64,000 nucleotides of DNA from Ramlibacter sp. (GTDB lineage Bacteria; Pseudomonadota; Gammaproteobacteria; Burkholderiales; Burkholderiaceae_C). Where the stretch lies: NCBI GenBank assembly GCA_016713005.1, contig JADJPY010000003.1, forward strand, positions 62,001-126,000. The letters run 5' to 3'. This document shows, one piece after another, positions 25,651 to 34,056 of the stretch. Numbering within the stretch: the stretch's first letter is position 1; each line of letters begins with the position of its first letter. A program made the translations under genes and the position numbers. Below the pieces are notes generated by a model. The model worked only from the letters and a program-made list of their open reading frames with translations, had not been told where the DNA came from and made no database searches.

Positions 25651-27483
25651 ATGTCCAAGGACGACAACAGCGGCCTGCTTTCGAAGGTGGTGCGGTTCGT
25701 CCGCAATCCGACCACCAATTGGGCGGACCTGGACCAGAAGGACACGGACAGGGAGAGCACCTACAGCAAGCAGATGCTGAAGGAGATGATCGAACGCAAG
25801 CGGCGCAACGACTTTGTGCGCAAGCGCGAGTTCGACATGTTGCGCAAGATGCGCCGCCGCGAGGCGATGTCGGGGCAGGATCCGGCGGCGCGTCCGTCCT
25901 TCTTCCAGAGCAGCCTTCCGTCCAAGCCGGACGACCGGGCCATGACGCTCAAGAAGATTGACGAGATCGAAGCCCAGATGTCGATGCAGTGGTGGAAGAC
26001 CAAGAGCGCCGACTCGTCCGTGCGGACCACGAATTTCCCCGTCCCGTCAGAAGTCAACAGCGATATTTCCCCTTCGGTACCCGCTGCCATCCCGCCGCCC
26101 GTGGCGAGTCCGGTGGCCTATGCAAAGACCGACCCCGCGCCACTTTCGGTTGTCAAGTCCGGCCAGCAGGCGCCGGTGGTGCCCGGCGTGACCCCTGCGC
26201 CGGCGGCGAGCCCACAACCTGCGGCAGCCGCCCCGCGTTCGCCGCCACTGCCGACGCCTGCACCCGCGCAGGCGGAGGTGCCCGCCAAGACCAAGCCGCC
26301 CATGATCCATGGGCTCGGAGGCGACGCCGCCGGGACTGGATTCTCGTCATCCCAGCTGTTCGCGGTGCATGTCGAGGAAATGGCGCACGACCCTGAACTG
26401 GAGGAGGCCTCGATCCGTTTTGCCAACGGTGACGACTCCGGCGCCGAAGCGGGCTTGCTGGAGGCGTTGGGCGCGCGCGGCACCCGCGCCAACCATGATG
26501 AGACGTGGCTGACCCTGTTTGACTTGTACCGGGCCACCGGGCAGCAGGACCGGTTCGAGAGTGCGGCCATCGATTTTGCCGGCCGATTCGGGCGCTCTGC
26601 GCCTCAGTGGTTTTCCATTCCCGAGATCGTGGGGCGCATGGCTGCCGTGCCATCCGCCACGTCGTCCAAGGAGCCGCTTCCGTCAACCTGGACCGCGCCA
26701 GCGTCGGTGGGGACCCAGTCCCTGGCCCTGTTGAATGCGGCGGTGGGGCGTGCCCAGCAGCCCTGGCAACTGGACTGGAGCAAACTCAAGGCGATTGAAG
26801 CTGGTGCCGTCGAGCCCCTGCGCAAGCTGTTTTCGGGCTGGGGCGCCCAACCGGTTCAGTTGCGTTTTGTGGGGCCCGAGCGCCTCGAAGAAGTGCTCAA
26901 GGAGTTGACGCCATCCGGCGACAGGTCAGTCGGGCAGGAGCTCTGGAACCTGCGCATGGAAGCGCTGCGCATCATGCACCGCCCGGACGAGTTCGAACTG
27001 GTCGCGCTGGACTACTGCGTGACTTACGAGTTGTCGCCGCCGTCGTGGGAAGCCGCCCGCTGCGTCTATAAGCCCCTGACGCCGGAGGGCGGTTATGTTT
27101 CGGGCCACACCATCATTGGCGAGGCTTTCCACGATTCCGTGCCCTCCAGCCTGAGCGGGTATGGCGACAGCCGGTCGGTCGGTGCAAGCTCGCAGATGGC
27201 GCAGCTCGCCGCAGTCGAACTGGCCGGCCAGATTCAGGGAGATGCCTCGGCGGCACTTGAGAAACTGGAGGCGCGGCTGTTGGGCGCGGACATCATGGTG
27301 ATTTCCTGCGCCAAACTGATCCGTGTCGACTTTTCTGCCGCTGGCACGCTGCTGAACTGGGTCACAGCCCGCCAGAGCGAAGGTCGCCAGATCCAGTTCA
27401 GCGAGGTGCACCGCCTGGTGGCGGCGTTCTTCAACGTCATCGGTATCAGCGAGCACGCGCGGGTCGTCCCTCGTGTTGATTGA
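25651..27483 (+). CDS. Unrecognised 610-aa protein with STAS-like C-terminal domain
   Basis: I do not recognise a characterised family. Visible parts: a highly charged basic N-terminus (about 40-75, KEMIERKRRNDFVRKREFD, probably helical), WADLDQKDTDRES near 24-36, a Pro/Ala-rich low-complexity linker (about 125-225), then a folded region with a tetratricopeptide-like segment (FANGDDSGAEAGLLEALGARG near 254-274), and a C-terminal STAS-like domain (about 510-605: AAVELAGQIQGDA, then ISCAKLIRVDFSAAGTLLNW). The start MSKDDNSG lies 37 bp after dksA and reading is uninterrupted. A STAS domain suggests a partner-switch or phosphorelay role; that is inference. No signal peptide or membrane helix is seen. 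Confidence 0.72.
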   Translation: MSKDDNSGLLSKVVRFVRNPTTNWADLDQKDTDRESTYSKQMLKEMIERKRRNDFVRKREFDMLRKMRRREAMSGQDPAARPSFFQSSLPSKPDDRAMTLKKIDEIEAQMSMQWWKTKSADSSVRTTNFPVPSEVNSDISPSVPAAIPPPVASPVAYAKTDPAPLSVVKSGQQAPVVPGVTPAPAASPQPAAAAPRSPPLPTPAPAQAEVPAKTKPPMIHGLGGDAAGTGFSSSQLFAVHVEEMAHDPELEEASIRFANGDDSGAEAGLLEALGARGTRANHDETWLTLFDLYRATGQQDRFESAAIDFAGRFGRSAPQWFSIPEIVGRMAAVPSATSSKEPLPSTWTAPASVGTQSLALLNAAVGRAQQPWQLDWSKLKAIEAGAVEPLRKLFSGWGAQPVQLRFVGPERLEEVLKELTPSGDRSVGQELWNLRMEALRIMHRPDEFELVALDYCVTYELSPPSWEAARCVYKPLTPEGGYVSGHTIIGEAFHDSVPSSLSGYGDSRSVGASSQMAQLAAVELAGQIQGDASAALEKLEARLLGADIMVISCAKLIRVDFSAAGTLLNWVTARQSEGRQIQFSEVHRLVAAFFNVIGISEHARVVPRVD

Positions 27484-27542
27484 CACCGGATCGCGCTGAA
27501 CCACGAACCCCTCGGGCGTCCATGCCCCGAAGGGAAGTTCTT

Positions 27543-27612
27543 CGCAGGCTGTGAGGCTCACAACACCTCGCGAATCGGGCGGGCTCTTGAGTCTTCACTT
27601 TCACAGCCTGCG
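27543..27612. repeat. 12-bp inverted repeat between the STAS gene and mraZ
   Basis: CGCAGGCTGTGA (27543-27554) and TCACAGCCTGCG (27601-27612) are perfect arms around a 46-nt loop. Possible late terminator or structured 3' end. The rest of the 27484-27707 interval shows no gene. Confidence 0.45.
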
Positions 27613-27707
27613 CTAAGTGCTTAATCTAGAACGTTTTTCGTGCCGGAGCAACATGCAGGTTCGCTCCTAAGTCATTGATTTCATTGCAAAAAAGTGTAGC
27701 AACCCCC

Positions 27708-27735
27708 TTGTCGCGATTTCTTTTCCTGCTACAGT
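27708..27735 (+). promoter_or_regulatory. Probable mraZ (dcw cluster) promoter
   Basis: TTGTCG (27708-27713), 16 bp, TACAGT (27730-27735). Predicted transcription start is near 27742, about 75 bp before the mraZ GTG. This would drive the whole division and cell wall cluster. Confidence 0.55.
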
Positions 27736-27766
27736 GCAAAAAAGTGCAATTAAGTGGTGAAAAGTG
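27731..27766 (+). promoter_or_regulatory. Putative MraZ operator: four 10-bp-phased repeats
   Basis: ACAGTG (27731), AAAGTG (27741), TAAGTG (27751) and AAAGTG (27761) repeat with an exact 10-bp period, overlapping the -10 box and start site; a further AAAGTG at 27691 is in phase at 40 bp upstream. MraZ of E. coli and mycoplasmas is known to bind direct repeats in front of its own gene; in Mycoplasma the box is AAAGTG-like. The position fits autorepression. Confidence 0.65.
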
Positions 27767-27817
27767 CGTTCGGCCTTTTCGCGGCGCTCTGCATTCGACA
27801 ACAGAGGGGTTCATACG

Positions 27818-28246
27818 GTGTTTCAAGGGGCTTCGTCACTGCATCTGGATGGCAAGGGCCGTCTGTCGGTGCCGACACGCCACCGGGATGTGCTCGCGGC
27901 CACGGCAGCTGGCCAACTGACGATCACCAAGCACCCCCACGGTTGCCTGATGGTGTTTCCGCGCCCGGAATGGGAAAAGTTCCGTGACCGGATCGCTGCC
28001 TTGCCCATGGCCGCGCAATGGTGGAAGCGGGTGTTTCTGGGCAACGCCATGGACGTGGAGCTGGACGCGACGGGCCGTGTCCTGGTGTCGCCCGAGTTGC
28101 GAGCTGCCGCCGGACTGTCCAGAGAGACCATGCTGCTGGGCATGGGCAACCACTTCGAGTTGTGGGACAAGGCGACCTATGAGTCGCGGGAAGCCGAGGC
28201 CATGCAGGGCAGCATGCCTGACGTCTTCAGGGATTTCTCTTTCTGA
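27818..28246 (+). CDS. mraZ: Transcriptional regulator MraZ
   Basis: A 142-aa DNA-binding protein with two AbrB/SpoVT-like halves, each carrying the DxxxR motif: LDGKGRLSVPTRHRD near 10-24 and LDATGRVLVSPELR near 84-97. It forms a ring oligomer that represses the first gene of the dcw cluster. The start is a GTG (VFQGASSLHLDGKG) preceded by AGAGGGGT; the longer in-frame reading from 27764 has no conserved residues and would start near the predicted transcription start. rsmH follows after 9 bp. Confidence 0.93.
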   Translation: MFQGASSLHLDGKGRLSVPTRHRDVLAATAAGQLTITKHPHGCLMVFPRPEWEKFRDRIAALPMAAQWWKRVFLGNAMDVELDATGRVLVSPELRAAAGLSRETMLLGMGNHFELWDKATYESREAEAMQGSMPDVFRDFSF

Positions 28247-28255
28247 AGGCTGACG

Positions 28256-29173
28256 GTGGACACCGCATGGCAACACACCACCGTCTTGTTGAACGAAGCA
28301 GTAGCAGCTCTTCACATCAAGCCGGATGGTCACTACGTCGATGCGACCTACGGTCGTGGCGGTCACTCGCGCCTGATCCTGTCCCAGCTGGGGCCGCGCG
28401 GCCGGCTCACGGTGTTCGACAAGGACCCCGAGGCAATTGCGCAGGCGGCTCGCATCGCCGACCCGCGATTGACCGTGCGCCACGAAGGCTTTCGTCATCT
28501 GGGGGAGCTGCCCCCGTCCAGTGTGGATGGCGTGCTCATGGATCTCGGCGTGAGCTCGCCCCAGATCGACAACCCGGAACGTGGTTTTTCGTTTCGTTCG
28601 GACGGCCCGCTGGACATGCGCATGGACACGACACGTGGCCAGAGCGTGGCTCAGTGGCTGGCAACAGCAGATGTGCAACAGATCACGGAGGTGATTCGTG
28701 AATATGGCGAAGAACGGTTTGCTTTTCAGGTTGCAAAGGCGATTGTTGCTCGCCGACAGGAGCGGGGCGCAATTTCGCGCACCGCCGAGCTGGCCCAGCT
28801 CGTGGCTGGCGCGGTCAAAACCCGCGAGTCGGGCCAGGACCCTGCAACGCGCACATTTCAGGCTCTTCGGATTTTCATCAACGCCGAGCTTGAAGAGCTG
28901 CAAGCGGCGCTAGAAGCGAGCCTTCACGTGCTGCAACCCGCCGGCCGGCTCGTGGTGATCAGTTTTCACTCCCTTGAAGACCGGATCGCCAAGCAGTTCA
29001 TCGCGCGACATTCGCGCGACGAGGTGGACAGGCGTGCGCCGTTCGCCGCGCCGCGCGACCTGAAGCTGCGTGCACTGGGCCGCTCCCGGCCTGGAACTGC
29101 GGAGGTGGCGGCCAACCCGCGCGCGCGCAGCGCCATCCTGCGCGTCGCCGAGCGCACCGGGGTGCAGGCATGA
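28256..29173 (+). CDS. rsmH: 16S rRNA (cytosine-1402-N4) methyltransferase
   Basis: A 305-aa enzyme (formerly MraW) that methylates N4 of C1402 in 16S rRNA. Landmarks: HTTVLLNEAVAAL near 7-19, YVDATYGRGGHSRLIL as the SAM motif, FDKDPEAI, DGVLMDLGVSSPQID and FSFRSDGPLDMRMD, and the terminal VISFHSLEDRIAKQF. The start is a GTG; MDTAWQHTT is the family N-terminus. Length is normal. It overlaps ftsL by 4 bp (ATGA). Confidence 0.95.
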   Translation: MDTAWQHTTVLLNEAVAALHIKPDGHYVDATYGRGGHSRLILSQLGPRGRLTVFDKDPEAIAQAARIADPRLTVRHEGFRHLGELPPSSVDGVLMDLGVSSPQIDNPERGFSFRSDGPLDMRMDTTRGQSVAQWLATADVQQITEVIREYGEERFAFQVAKAIVARRQERGAISRTAELAQLVAGAVKTRESGQDPATRTFQALRIFINAELEELQAALEASLHVLQPAGRLVVISFHSLEDRIAKQFIARHSRDEVDRRAPFAAPRDLKLRALGRSRPGTAEVAANPRARSAILRVAERTGVQA

Positions 29174-29466
29174 CGCGCATCAATCTGGTCCTGCTGGTGG
29201 CGGTTCTGGCCAGTGCGCTGTATCTCGTGCGCACGCAGTACGAGTCCCGACGCCTGTTTGCGGAGCTGGACCGCGCCACGGCTGAAGCGCGCAGGCTGGA
29301 CAGCGAGAACGAACGCCTCCAGGTCGACAAACGCGCACAGGCCACGCCTGCGCGGGTGGAAAAGCTGGCACGCGAGCAATTGCAGATGCGTGCAGCCACC
29401 CCGGCCATCACCCAGTATGTCTCCTGGAGTGGCGGCGCGCCGGCCAGGACGGGGGTGCGCCCTTGA
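29170..29466 (+). CDS. ftsL: Cell division protein FtsL
   Basis: A 98-aa bitopic membrane protein of the FtsQLB subcomplex. A short cytoplasmic tail, a membrane helix at about 4-22 (INLVLLVAVLASALYLV) and a periplasmic leucine-zipper-like coiled coil (about 25-75) match FtsL, which is poorly conserved in sequence and identified mainly by position between rsmH and ftsI. It overlaps both neighbours by 4 bp. Confidence 0.9.
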   Translation: MTRINLVLLVAVLASALYLVRTQYESRRLFAELDRATAEARRLDSENERLQVDKRAQATPARVEKLAREQLQMRAATPAITQYVSWSGGAPARTGVRP

Positions 29467-31196
29467 GCCGCAGCGTCGCTTACAGCTCCAGCCCCTTGCT
29501 GGCCAGCCGCACCCCGGTCTGGCGCAGCAAGCTGATCGTGGCGGCCATCGCGGCCGGTTTTGCAGCGTTGGCCGGGCGTGCGGCGTGGGTCCAGGTGTTC
29601 GCCAATGATTTCTTCCAGCGGCAGGGCGAAGTCCGTTTCGCGCGCACGCTCGAATTGCCCGCCAACCGCGGGCGCATCCTGGATCGCAACGGCTTGCTGT
29701 TGGCAACGTCCGTCCCCGTGTCTGCCATCTGGGCGGCCCCGGAAGATGTGGACCTGGACGCCGCGCAGATGGCTCGACTGGCCAAGGTGCTGGAACTGCC
29801 GGTCGCGGACCTGAAGGCTCGGTTGTCAGACGAGAGCAAGAGCTTTGTGTGGCTGAAGCGCCAGGTTGAGGAAACTGTGGCGCAGGAGGTCGCCGCGCTC
29901 GGGCTCAAGGGCATTTATCAACGCAAGGAGTACCGCCGCCAGTACCCCGAGGGGGAAGCCGCCGCGCATGTGGTCGGCTTTACGGGCGTGGATGACAAGG
30001 GCCAGGAAGGCATGGAGCTCGCCTTTGACCGCGACCTTGCAGGCCGGCCAGGTTCCCGTCGGGTCCTAAAGGACCGGATGGGCCGTGTGGTCGAGGACGT
30101 CGGCGAAACCGTTCCGCCGCTGGAAGGCAAGGACCTTCAGCTGTCGCTTGACAGCAAGGTGCAGTTCTTTGCGTGGCAAAAGCTGCGCGAGGCGGTGCTG
30201 GAGCACAAGGCCCGTGCGGGCAGCGTGGTGGTGCTGGATGTGGTCAGCGGCGAAGTGCTGGCGCTCGCCAACTACCCCGGCTATTCGCCGGTGAAACGGC
30301 AAAACCTGTCCGGAGGACAACTGCGCAACCGTGCGCTTACCGATACTTTCGAACCCGGCTCGACGATGAAACCCTTCATCGCGGCGCTGGCGCTGGAGAA
30401 GGGGCTGGTCCGACCCGACACGAAAATCCAGACGGCACCGGGACGCCTCACGATTGCCGGTTCGACGATATCGGACTCACATCCCCATGGCGAGTTGACT
30501 GTCAACGAGATCATCCAGAAGTCCAGCAACGTCGGTACGGTGCGCATGGCCATGCAGATGCAGCCGCGAGAGATGTGGGAGCTGTATTCGCAGGTGGGGT
30601 TTGGCCAGAAGCCGCAGGTGCCATTTCCCGGCGCGGTGGGCGGGCGCCTGCGCGCGCACAAGACATGGCGTCCCATCGAGCAGGCCACCATGAGCTACGG
30701 GTATGGGCTGTCGGTAAGCCTGTTCCAGTTGGCGCGCGCGTACACCGTGTTTGCCCGCGACGGAGAACTGGTCCCTGCAACGATGTTTCGCAGCAATGAA
30801 CCCGCAACCGGCCAGCGTGTCATGGATGCACGCCATGCCATCGCCGTGCGACACATGCTGCAAATGGCGGCGGGGCCCGGAGGCACTGCTCCCAAGGCGC
30901 AGGCCATGGGCTACTCGGTGGGTGGCAAGACCGGCACCGCACGCAAGCAGGAGGGCAAGGGCTACGCCGAGAAGAAGTACCGCGCCTTTTTCGTCGGACT
31001 CGCACCCGTGGAGAAGCCGCGCATCGTGGTGGCGGTGATGATTGATGAGCCCGGCGACGGGGCCTACTACGGCGGCGACGTTGCCGCACCGGTGTTCAGC
31101 GCCACCGTGCAGCAGACGCTGCGCCTGCTCGGTGTGCAACCCGACATGGCAGTCAAGCCACAGTTCTTTACCCAGGCTGTGGAGGAGTCATTCTGA
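29463..31196 (+). CDS. ftsI: Peptidoglycan transpeptidase FtsI (PBP3)
   Basis: A 577-aa class B penicillin-binding protein that cross-links septal peptidoglycan. N-terminal cytoplasmic stretch, membrane anchor at about 22-40, pedestal domain (NRGRILDRNGLLLATS near 61-76), then the transpeptidase with all three motifs: S300TMK303, SSN near 354-356, and K489TGT. The start is TTG overlapping the ftsL stop (TTGA); this is an unusual start for an essential division gene and should keep expression low. It partners FtsW downstream. The stop overlaps murE by one base. Confidence 0.95.
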   Translation: MSRSVAYSSSPLLASRTPVWRSKLIVAAIAAGFAALAGRAAWVQVFANDFFQRQGEVRFARTLELPANRGRILDRNGLLLATSVPVSAIWAAPEDVDLDAAQMARLAKVLELPVADLKARLSDESKSFVWLKRQVEETVAQEVAALGLKGIYQRKEYRRQYPEGEAAAHVVGFTGVDDKGQEGMELAFDRDLAGRPGSRRVLKDRMGRVVEDVGETVPPLEGKDLQLSLDSKVQFFAWQKLREAVLEHKARAGSVVVLDVVSGEVLALANYPGYSPVKRQNLSGGQLRNRALTDTFEPGSTMKPFIAALALEKGLVRPDTKIQTAPGRLTIAGSTISDSHPHGELTVNEIIQKSSNVGTVRMAMQMQPREMWELYSQVGFGQKPQVPFPGAVGGRLRAHKTWRPIEQATMSYGYGLSVSLFQLARAYTVFARDGELVPATMFRSNEPATGQRVMDARHAIAVRHMLQMAAGPGGTAPKAQAMGYSVGGKTGTARKQEGKGYAEKKYRAFFVGLAPVEKPRIVVAVMIDEPGDGAYYGGDVAAPVFSATVQQTLRLLGVQPDMAVKPQFFTQAVEESF

Positions 31197-32683
31197 TGCA
31201 GGCCCTGCACACGCCTCAGGAGGCCGCGCGCTGGCTGGAAAGCCGGGTGACCGGCTCACTGCACTGCGACAGCCGAAAGGTGGGCGAGGGTGATGGATTC
31301 ATCGCATGGCCAGGTGCCGCCACAGATGGCCGCCGTCACGTGCACGCCGCGTTGGCCCAGGGGGCAGCGGCTTGTGTCGTGGAAGGCGAGGGCGTCCAGG
31401 CGTTTGGCCTGGACGGTGAGGCGGTGGCCACCTATGCGGGACTGAAGGCCGCGACCGGTCCCATCGCGTCTGCCTTTTATGGAGACCCTTCGGGCAATCT
31501 GGATGTGCTGGCCATCACCGGTACCAACGGCAAGACTTCGACGGCCTGGTGGATGTCCCAGGCGCTATCAAATTTGGAGCGCCCGAGCGCCATGCCATGC
31601 GGGCTGGTGGGCACTTTGGGCATTGGAATTCCGCCGGTGCTGGAGTACAACGGCCTGACCACGCCCGATCCGGTGCTGCTGCAGCACCACCTGAGGCGTT
31701 TTGCCGACGCGGGAGTGCGCGCCTGCGCAATCGAAGCCTCATCGGTCGGAATTGCCGAACGGCGCCTCGACGGCACGCGAATCCGGCTGGCGTTGTTCAC
31801 CAACTTCTCGCAGGACCACCTGGACTATCACGGGACGATGGACGCCTACTGGTCTGCCAAGGCAGAGCTGTTCGACTGGCCGGGTTTGCAGGCGGCGGTG
31901 ATCAACGTGGACGATGCGCGTGGCGCCGCGCTGGCGAAGTCGCTCGAGGGCGGCCGGACGGCGATCTGGACATTTGCCTGTACGACGCCGGCACGGTTGC
32001 AGGCTACGGATATCGATCACGACGATGCCGGCCTCGCGTTTACCGTGACCGAGGGTACCCAAAGCCATGCCGTGCGTACGCAACTGGTGGGCCAGTACAA
32101 CGTGTACAACCTGCTGGGCGTGCTGGCGGCGATGCGCGCGCTGGACATTCCTCTGGTGCAGGCGGTTGGAGCGATTGCCCACTTGCTGCCGGTTCCCGGC
32201 CGGATGGAACGCATCAGTTTGGAAGGCGCGCCCCTGGTGGCGGTTGACTACGCGCACACGCCCGACGCTCTGGACCAGGCGCTGCAGGCGCTGCGACCAC
32301 TGGCTGTCCGCCGCGGTGGGCGACTCTGGTGCGTCTTCGGTTGCGGGGGTGACCGCGATGCCACCAAGCGACCGTTGATGGCGGCCGTGGCGCAGCGACG
32401 CGCCGACCAGGTGGTGCTGACAAGCGACAACCCGCGCAGTGAGCGCCCGGAAGTCATCCTGAGCCAGATGTTGCTGGGCCTGAGCGACCCGGCCAGTGTC
32501 ACCGTGGAAGTGGACCGCGCGAGGGCGATCGCACAGGCCGTAGCCGAGGCAGGCCCCAATGATGTGGTGCTGGTGGCAGGCAAGGGGCATGAGGCCTACC
32601 AGGAGGTGGCGGGCTTGCGCTTGCCGTTCTCGGACCAGGAGCACGCGCGTGCGGCGCTGCAGGCCAGGAGGCAGCCGGCATGA
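31196..32683 (+). CDS. murE: UDP-MurNAc-L-Ala-D-Glu:meso-diaminopimelate ligase
   Basis: A 495-aa Mur ligase that adds the third stem residue. P-loop TGTNGKTST with Lys113; FSQDHLDYHGTMDAYWSAK near 201-219; DNPR near 411-414 in TSDNPRSERPEVI, the signature for meso-diaminopimelate specificity, which agrees with dapF upstream. Residues about 123-139 (SNLERPSAMPCG) come from palindromic element copy 6, immediately after the P-loop helix. It starts one base inside the ftsI stop codon and overlaps murF by 4 bp. Confidence 0.95.
   Translation: MQALHTPQEAARWLESRVTGSLHCDSRKVGEGDGFIAWPGAATDGRRHVHAALAQGAAACVVEGEGVQAFGLDGEAVATYAGLKAATGPIASAFYGDPSGNLDVLAITGTNGKTSTAWWMSQALSNLERPSAMPCGLVGTLGIGIPPVLEYNGLTTPDPVLLQHHLRRFADAGVRACAIEASSVGIAERRLDGTRIRLALFTNFSQDHLDYHGTMDAYWSAKAELFDWPGLQAAVINVDDARGAALAKSLEGGRTAIWTFACTTPARLQATDIDHDDAGLAFTVTEGTQSHAVRTQLVGQYNVYNLLGVLAAMRALDIPLVQAVGAIAHLLPVPGRMERISLEGAPLVAVDYAHTPDALDQALQALRPLAVRRGGRLWCVFGCGGDRDATKRPLMAAVAQRRADQVVLTSDNPRSERPEVILSQMLLGLSDPASVTVEVDRARAIAQAVAEAGPNDVVLVAGKGHEAYQEVAGLRLPFSDQEHARAALQARRQPA
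31562..31612. repeat. Interspersed palindromic element, copy 6 (inside murE)
   Basis: GCGCTATCAAATTTGGAGCG, then GAGCGCCATGCC and GCGGGCTGGTGGGC. In frame in murE; same orientation as copies 5, 7, 8, 9 and 10. Confidence 0.65.
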
Positions 32684-34056
32684 TGACGTTGCAAGAGGCC
32701 ATGCAGTGGATTCCGGGGGCTCGCCTTCATGGCGACGGGTCCACGCTTCTGCGGCGAGTGCACACCGATTCGCGCACATTGAAGAGCCAGGACCTGTTTG
32801 TTGCGATCCGGGGCGAGCGCTTCGACGCAAACCTGTTTGTTGCGCAGGCCCGTGACGCCGGTGCCTCCGCCGCGCTGGCTTGCCCGGGCGCGCTTCCGGA
32901 CGGGTTCCCGGGTATCGAGGTCGATGACACGCGCGCTGCCCTTGCGGCGCTGGCGGCGGGCTGGCGGCGCCAGTTCAACCTGCCCCTGGTCGCGGTGACC
33001 GGCAGCAATGGCAAGACCACGGTGACGCAAATGACGGCCTCCATTCTGCGTGCCTGGCACGGGGACGATGCGCTGGCCACCCAGGGCAACTTCAACAACG
33101 ACATCGGCCTGCCGCTGACGTTGCTGCGGCTGCGGCCACACCACCGCGTCGCCGTGGTCGAGCTGGGCATGAACCATCCGGGCGAGATTGCCTTCCTATC
33201 AGGCCTGGCTTCCCCCACTGTTGCGCTCGTCAACAACGCCCAGCGCGAGCACCTTGAGTTCATGGAGACCGTTGAAGCTGTGGCTCGCGAGAACGGCGCT
33301 GTGTTCACTGCACTGGCCCCGCAGGGCGTGGCGGTCTTTCCTGAAGGCGATACCTACACGCCGCTGTGGACGGCATTGGCAGCAACGCACAGCCGCTTGA
33401 CATTTGGCGAGGCGGACTCCGCCGACGTCGCCATGCGGCAAGCCATCTGGTCTGGCGATCACTGGCAGTTGCGCGTGCGCACGCCAGCCGGCGACATCGC
33501 GTGTGACCTGCGCATTGCCGGCACCCACAACGTGCGCAATGCGCTGGCCGCCACGGCATGCTCACTCGCTGCCGGCGCGCCGCTGGAGGCCATCTCGCGC
33601 GGACTTCAGGCGTTCGAGCCCGTGAAAGGGCGCTCGCGCGCGTTTGGTCTGCAGGTGAATGGTCGCCTCCTGACGGTGGTGGACGACACCTACAACGCCA
33701 ATCCCGACTCGGTGCGGGCCGCCATTGAGGTGCTGGCCGCACTGCCAGGTCCCCATCTGCTGGTGCTGGGAGACATGGGAGAGGTCGGGGACCAGGGCCC
33801 CCAGTTCCACGCAGAGGTGGGCGACCACGCGCGTGCCTGCGGCATCGAGCGCCTGTACACGCTGGGCGAGCAGGCCCGGGCCATGGGCGGGCGCCATTTC
33901 TTGGACATTGAAGCCCTCAATGAGGCCGTGTGTGCCGAGCTTGCGGCCGTGTCCAGCGTGCTCGTGAAGGGCTCACGCTTCATGCGGATGGAGCGCGTGA
34001 TCGAGGTGATCACCGCATGCGGGCAAACCAGACAGGAGAATGCCCATGCTGCTTAG
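32680..34056 (+). CDS. murF: UDP-MurNAc-tripeptide:D-Ala-D-Ala ligase
   Basis: A 458-aa Mur ligase that adds D-Ala-D-Ala to complete the pentapeptide. P-loop TGSNGKTTVTQM with Lys112, VELGMNHPGEIAFL near 160-173, IAGTHNVRNALAA near 280, and VDDTYNANPDSVRAA near 332, the MurF substrate motif. It overlaps murE by 4 bp and mraY by 11 bp. Confidence 0.95.
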   Translation: MMTLQEAMQWIPGARLHGDGSTLLRRVHTDSRTLKSQDLFVAIRGERFDANLFVAQARDAGASAALACPGALPDGFPGIEVDDTRAALAALAAGWRRQFNLPLVAVTGSNGKTTVTQMTASILRAWHGDDALATQGNFNNDIGLPLTLLRLRPHHRVAVVELGMNHPGEIAFLSGLASPTVALVNNAQREHLEFMETVEAVARENGAVFTALAPQGVAVFPEGDTYTPLWTALAATHSRLTFGEADSADVAMRQAIWSGDHWQLRVRTPAGDIACDLRIAGTHNVRNALAATACSLAAGAPLEAISRGLQAFEPVKGRSRAFGLQVNGRLLTVVDDTYNANPDSVRAAIEVLAALPGPHLLVLGDMGEVGDQGPQFHAEVGDHARACGIERLYTLGEQARAMGGRHFLDIEALNEAVCAELAAVSSVLVKGSRFMRMERVIEVITACGQTRQENAHAA

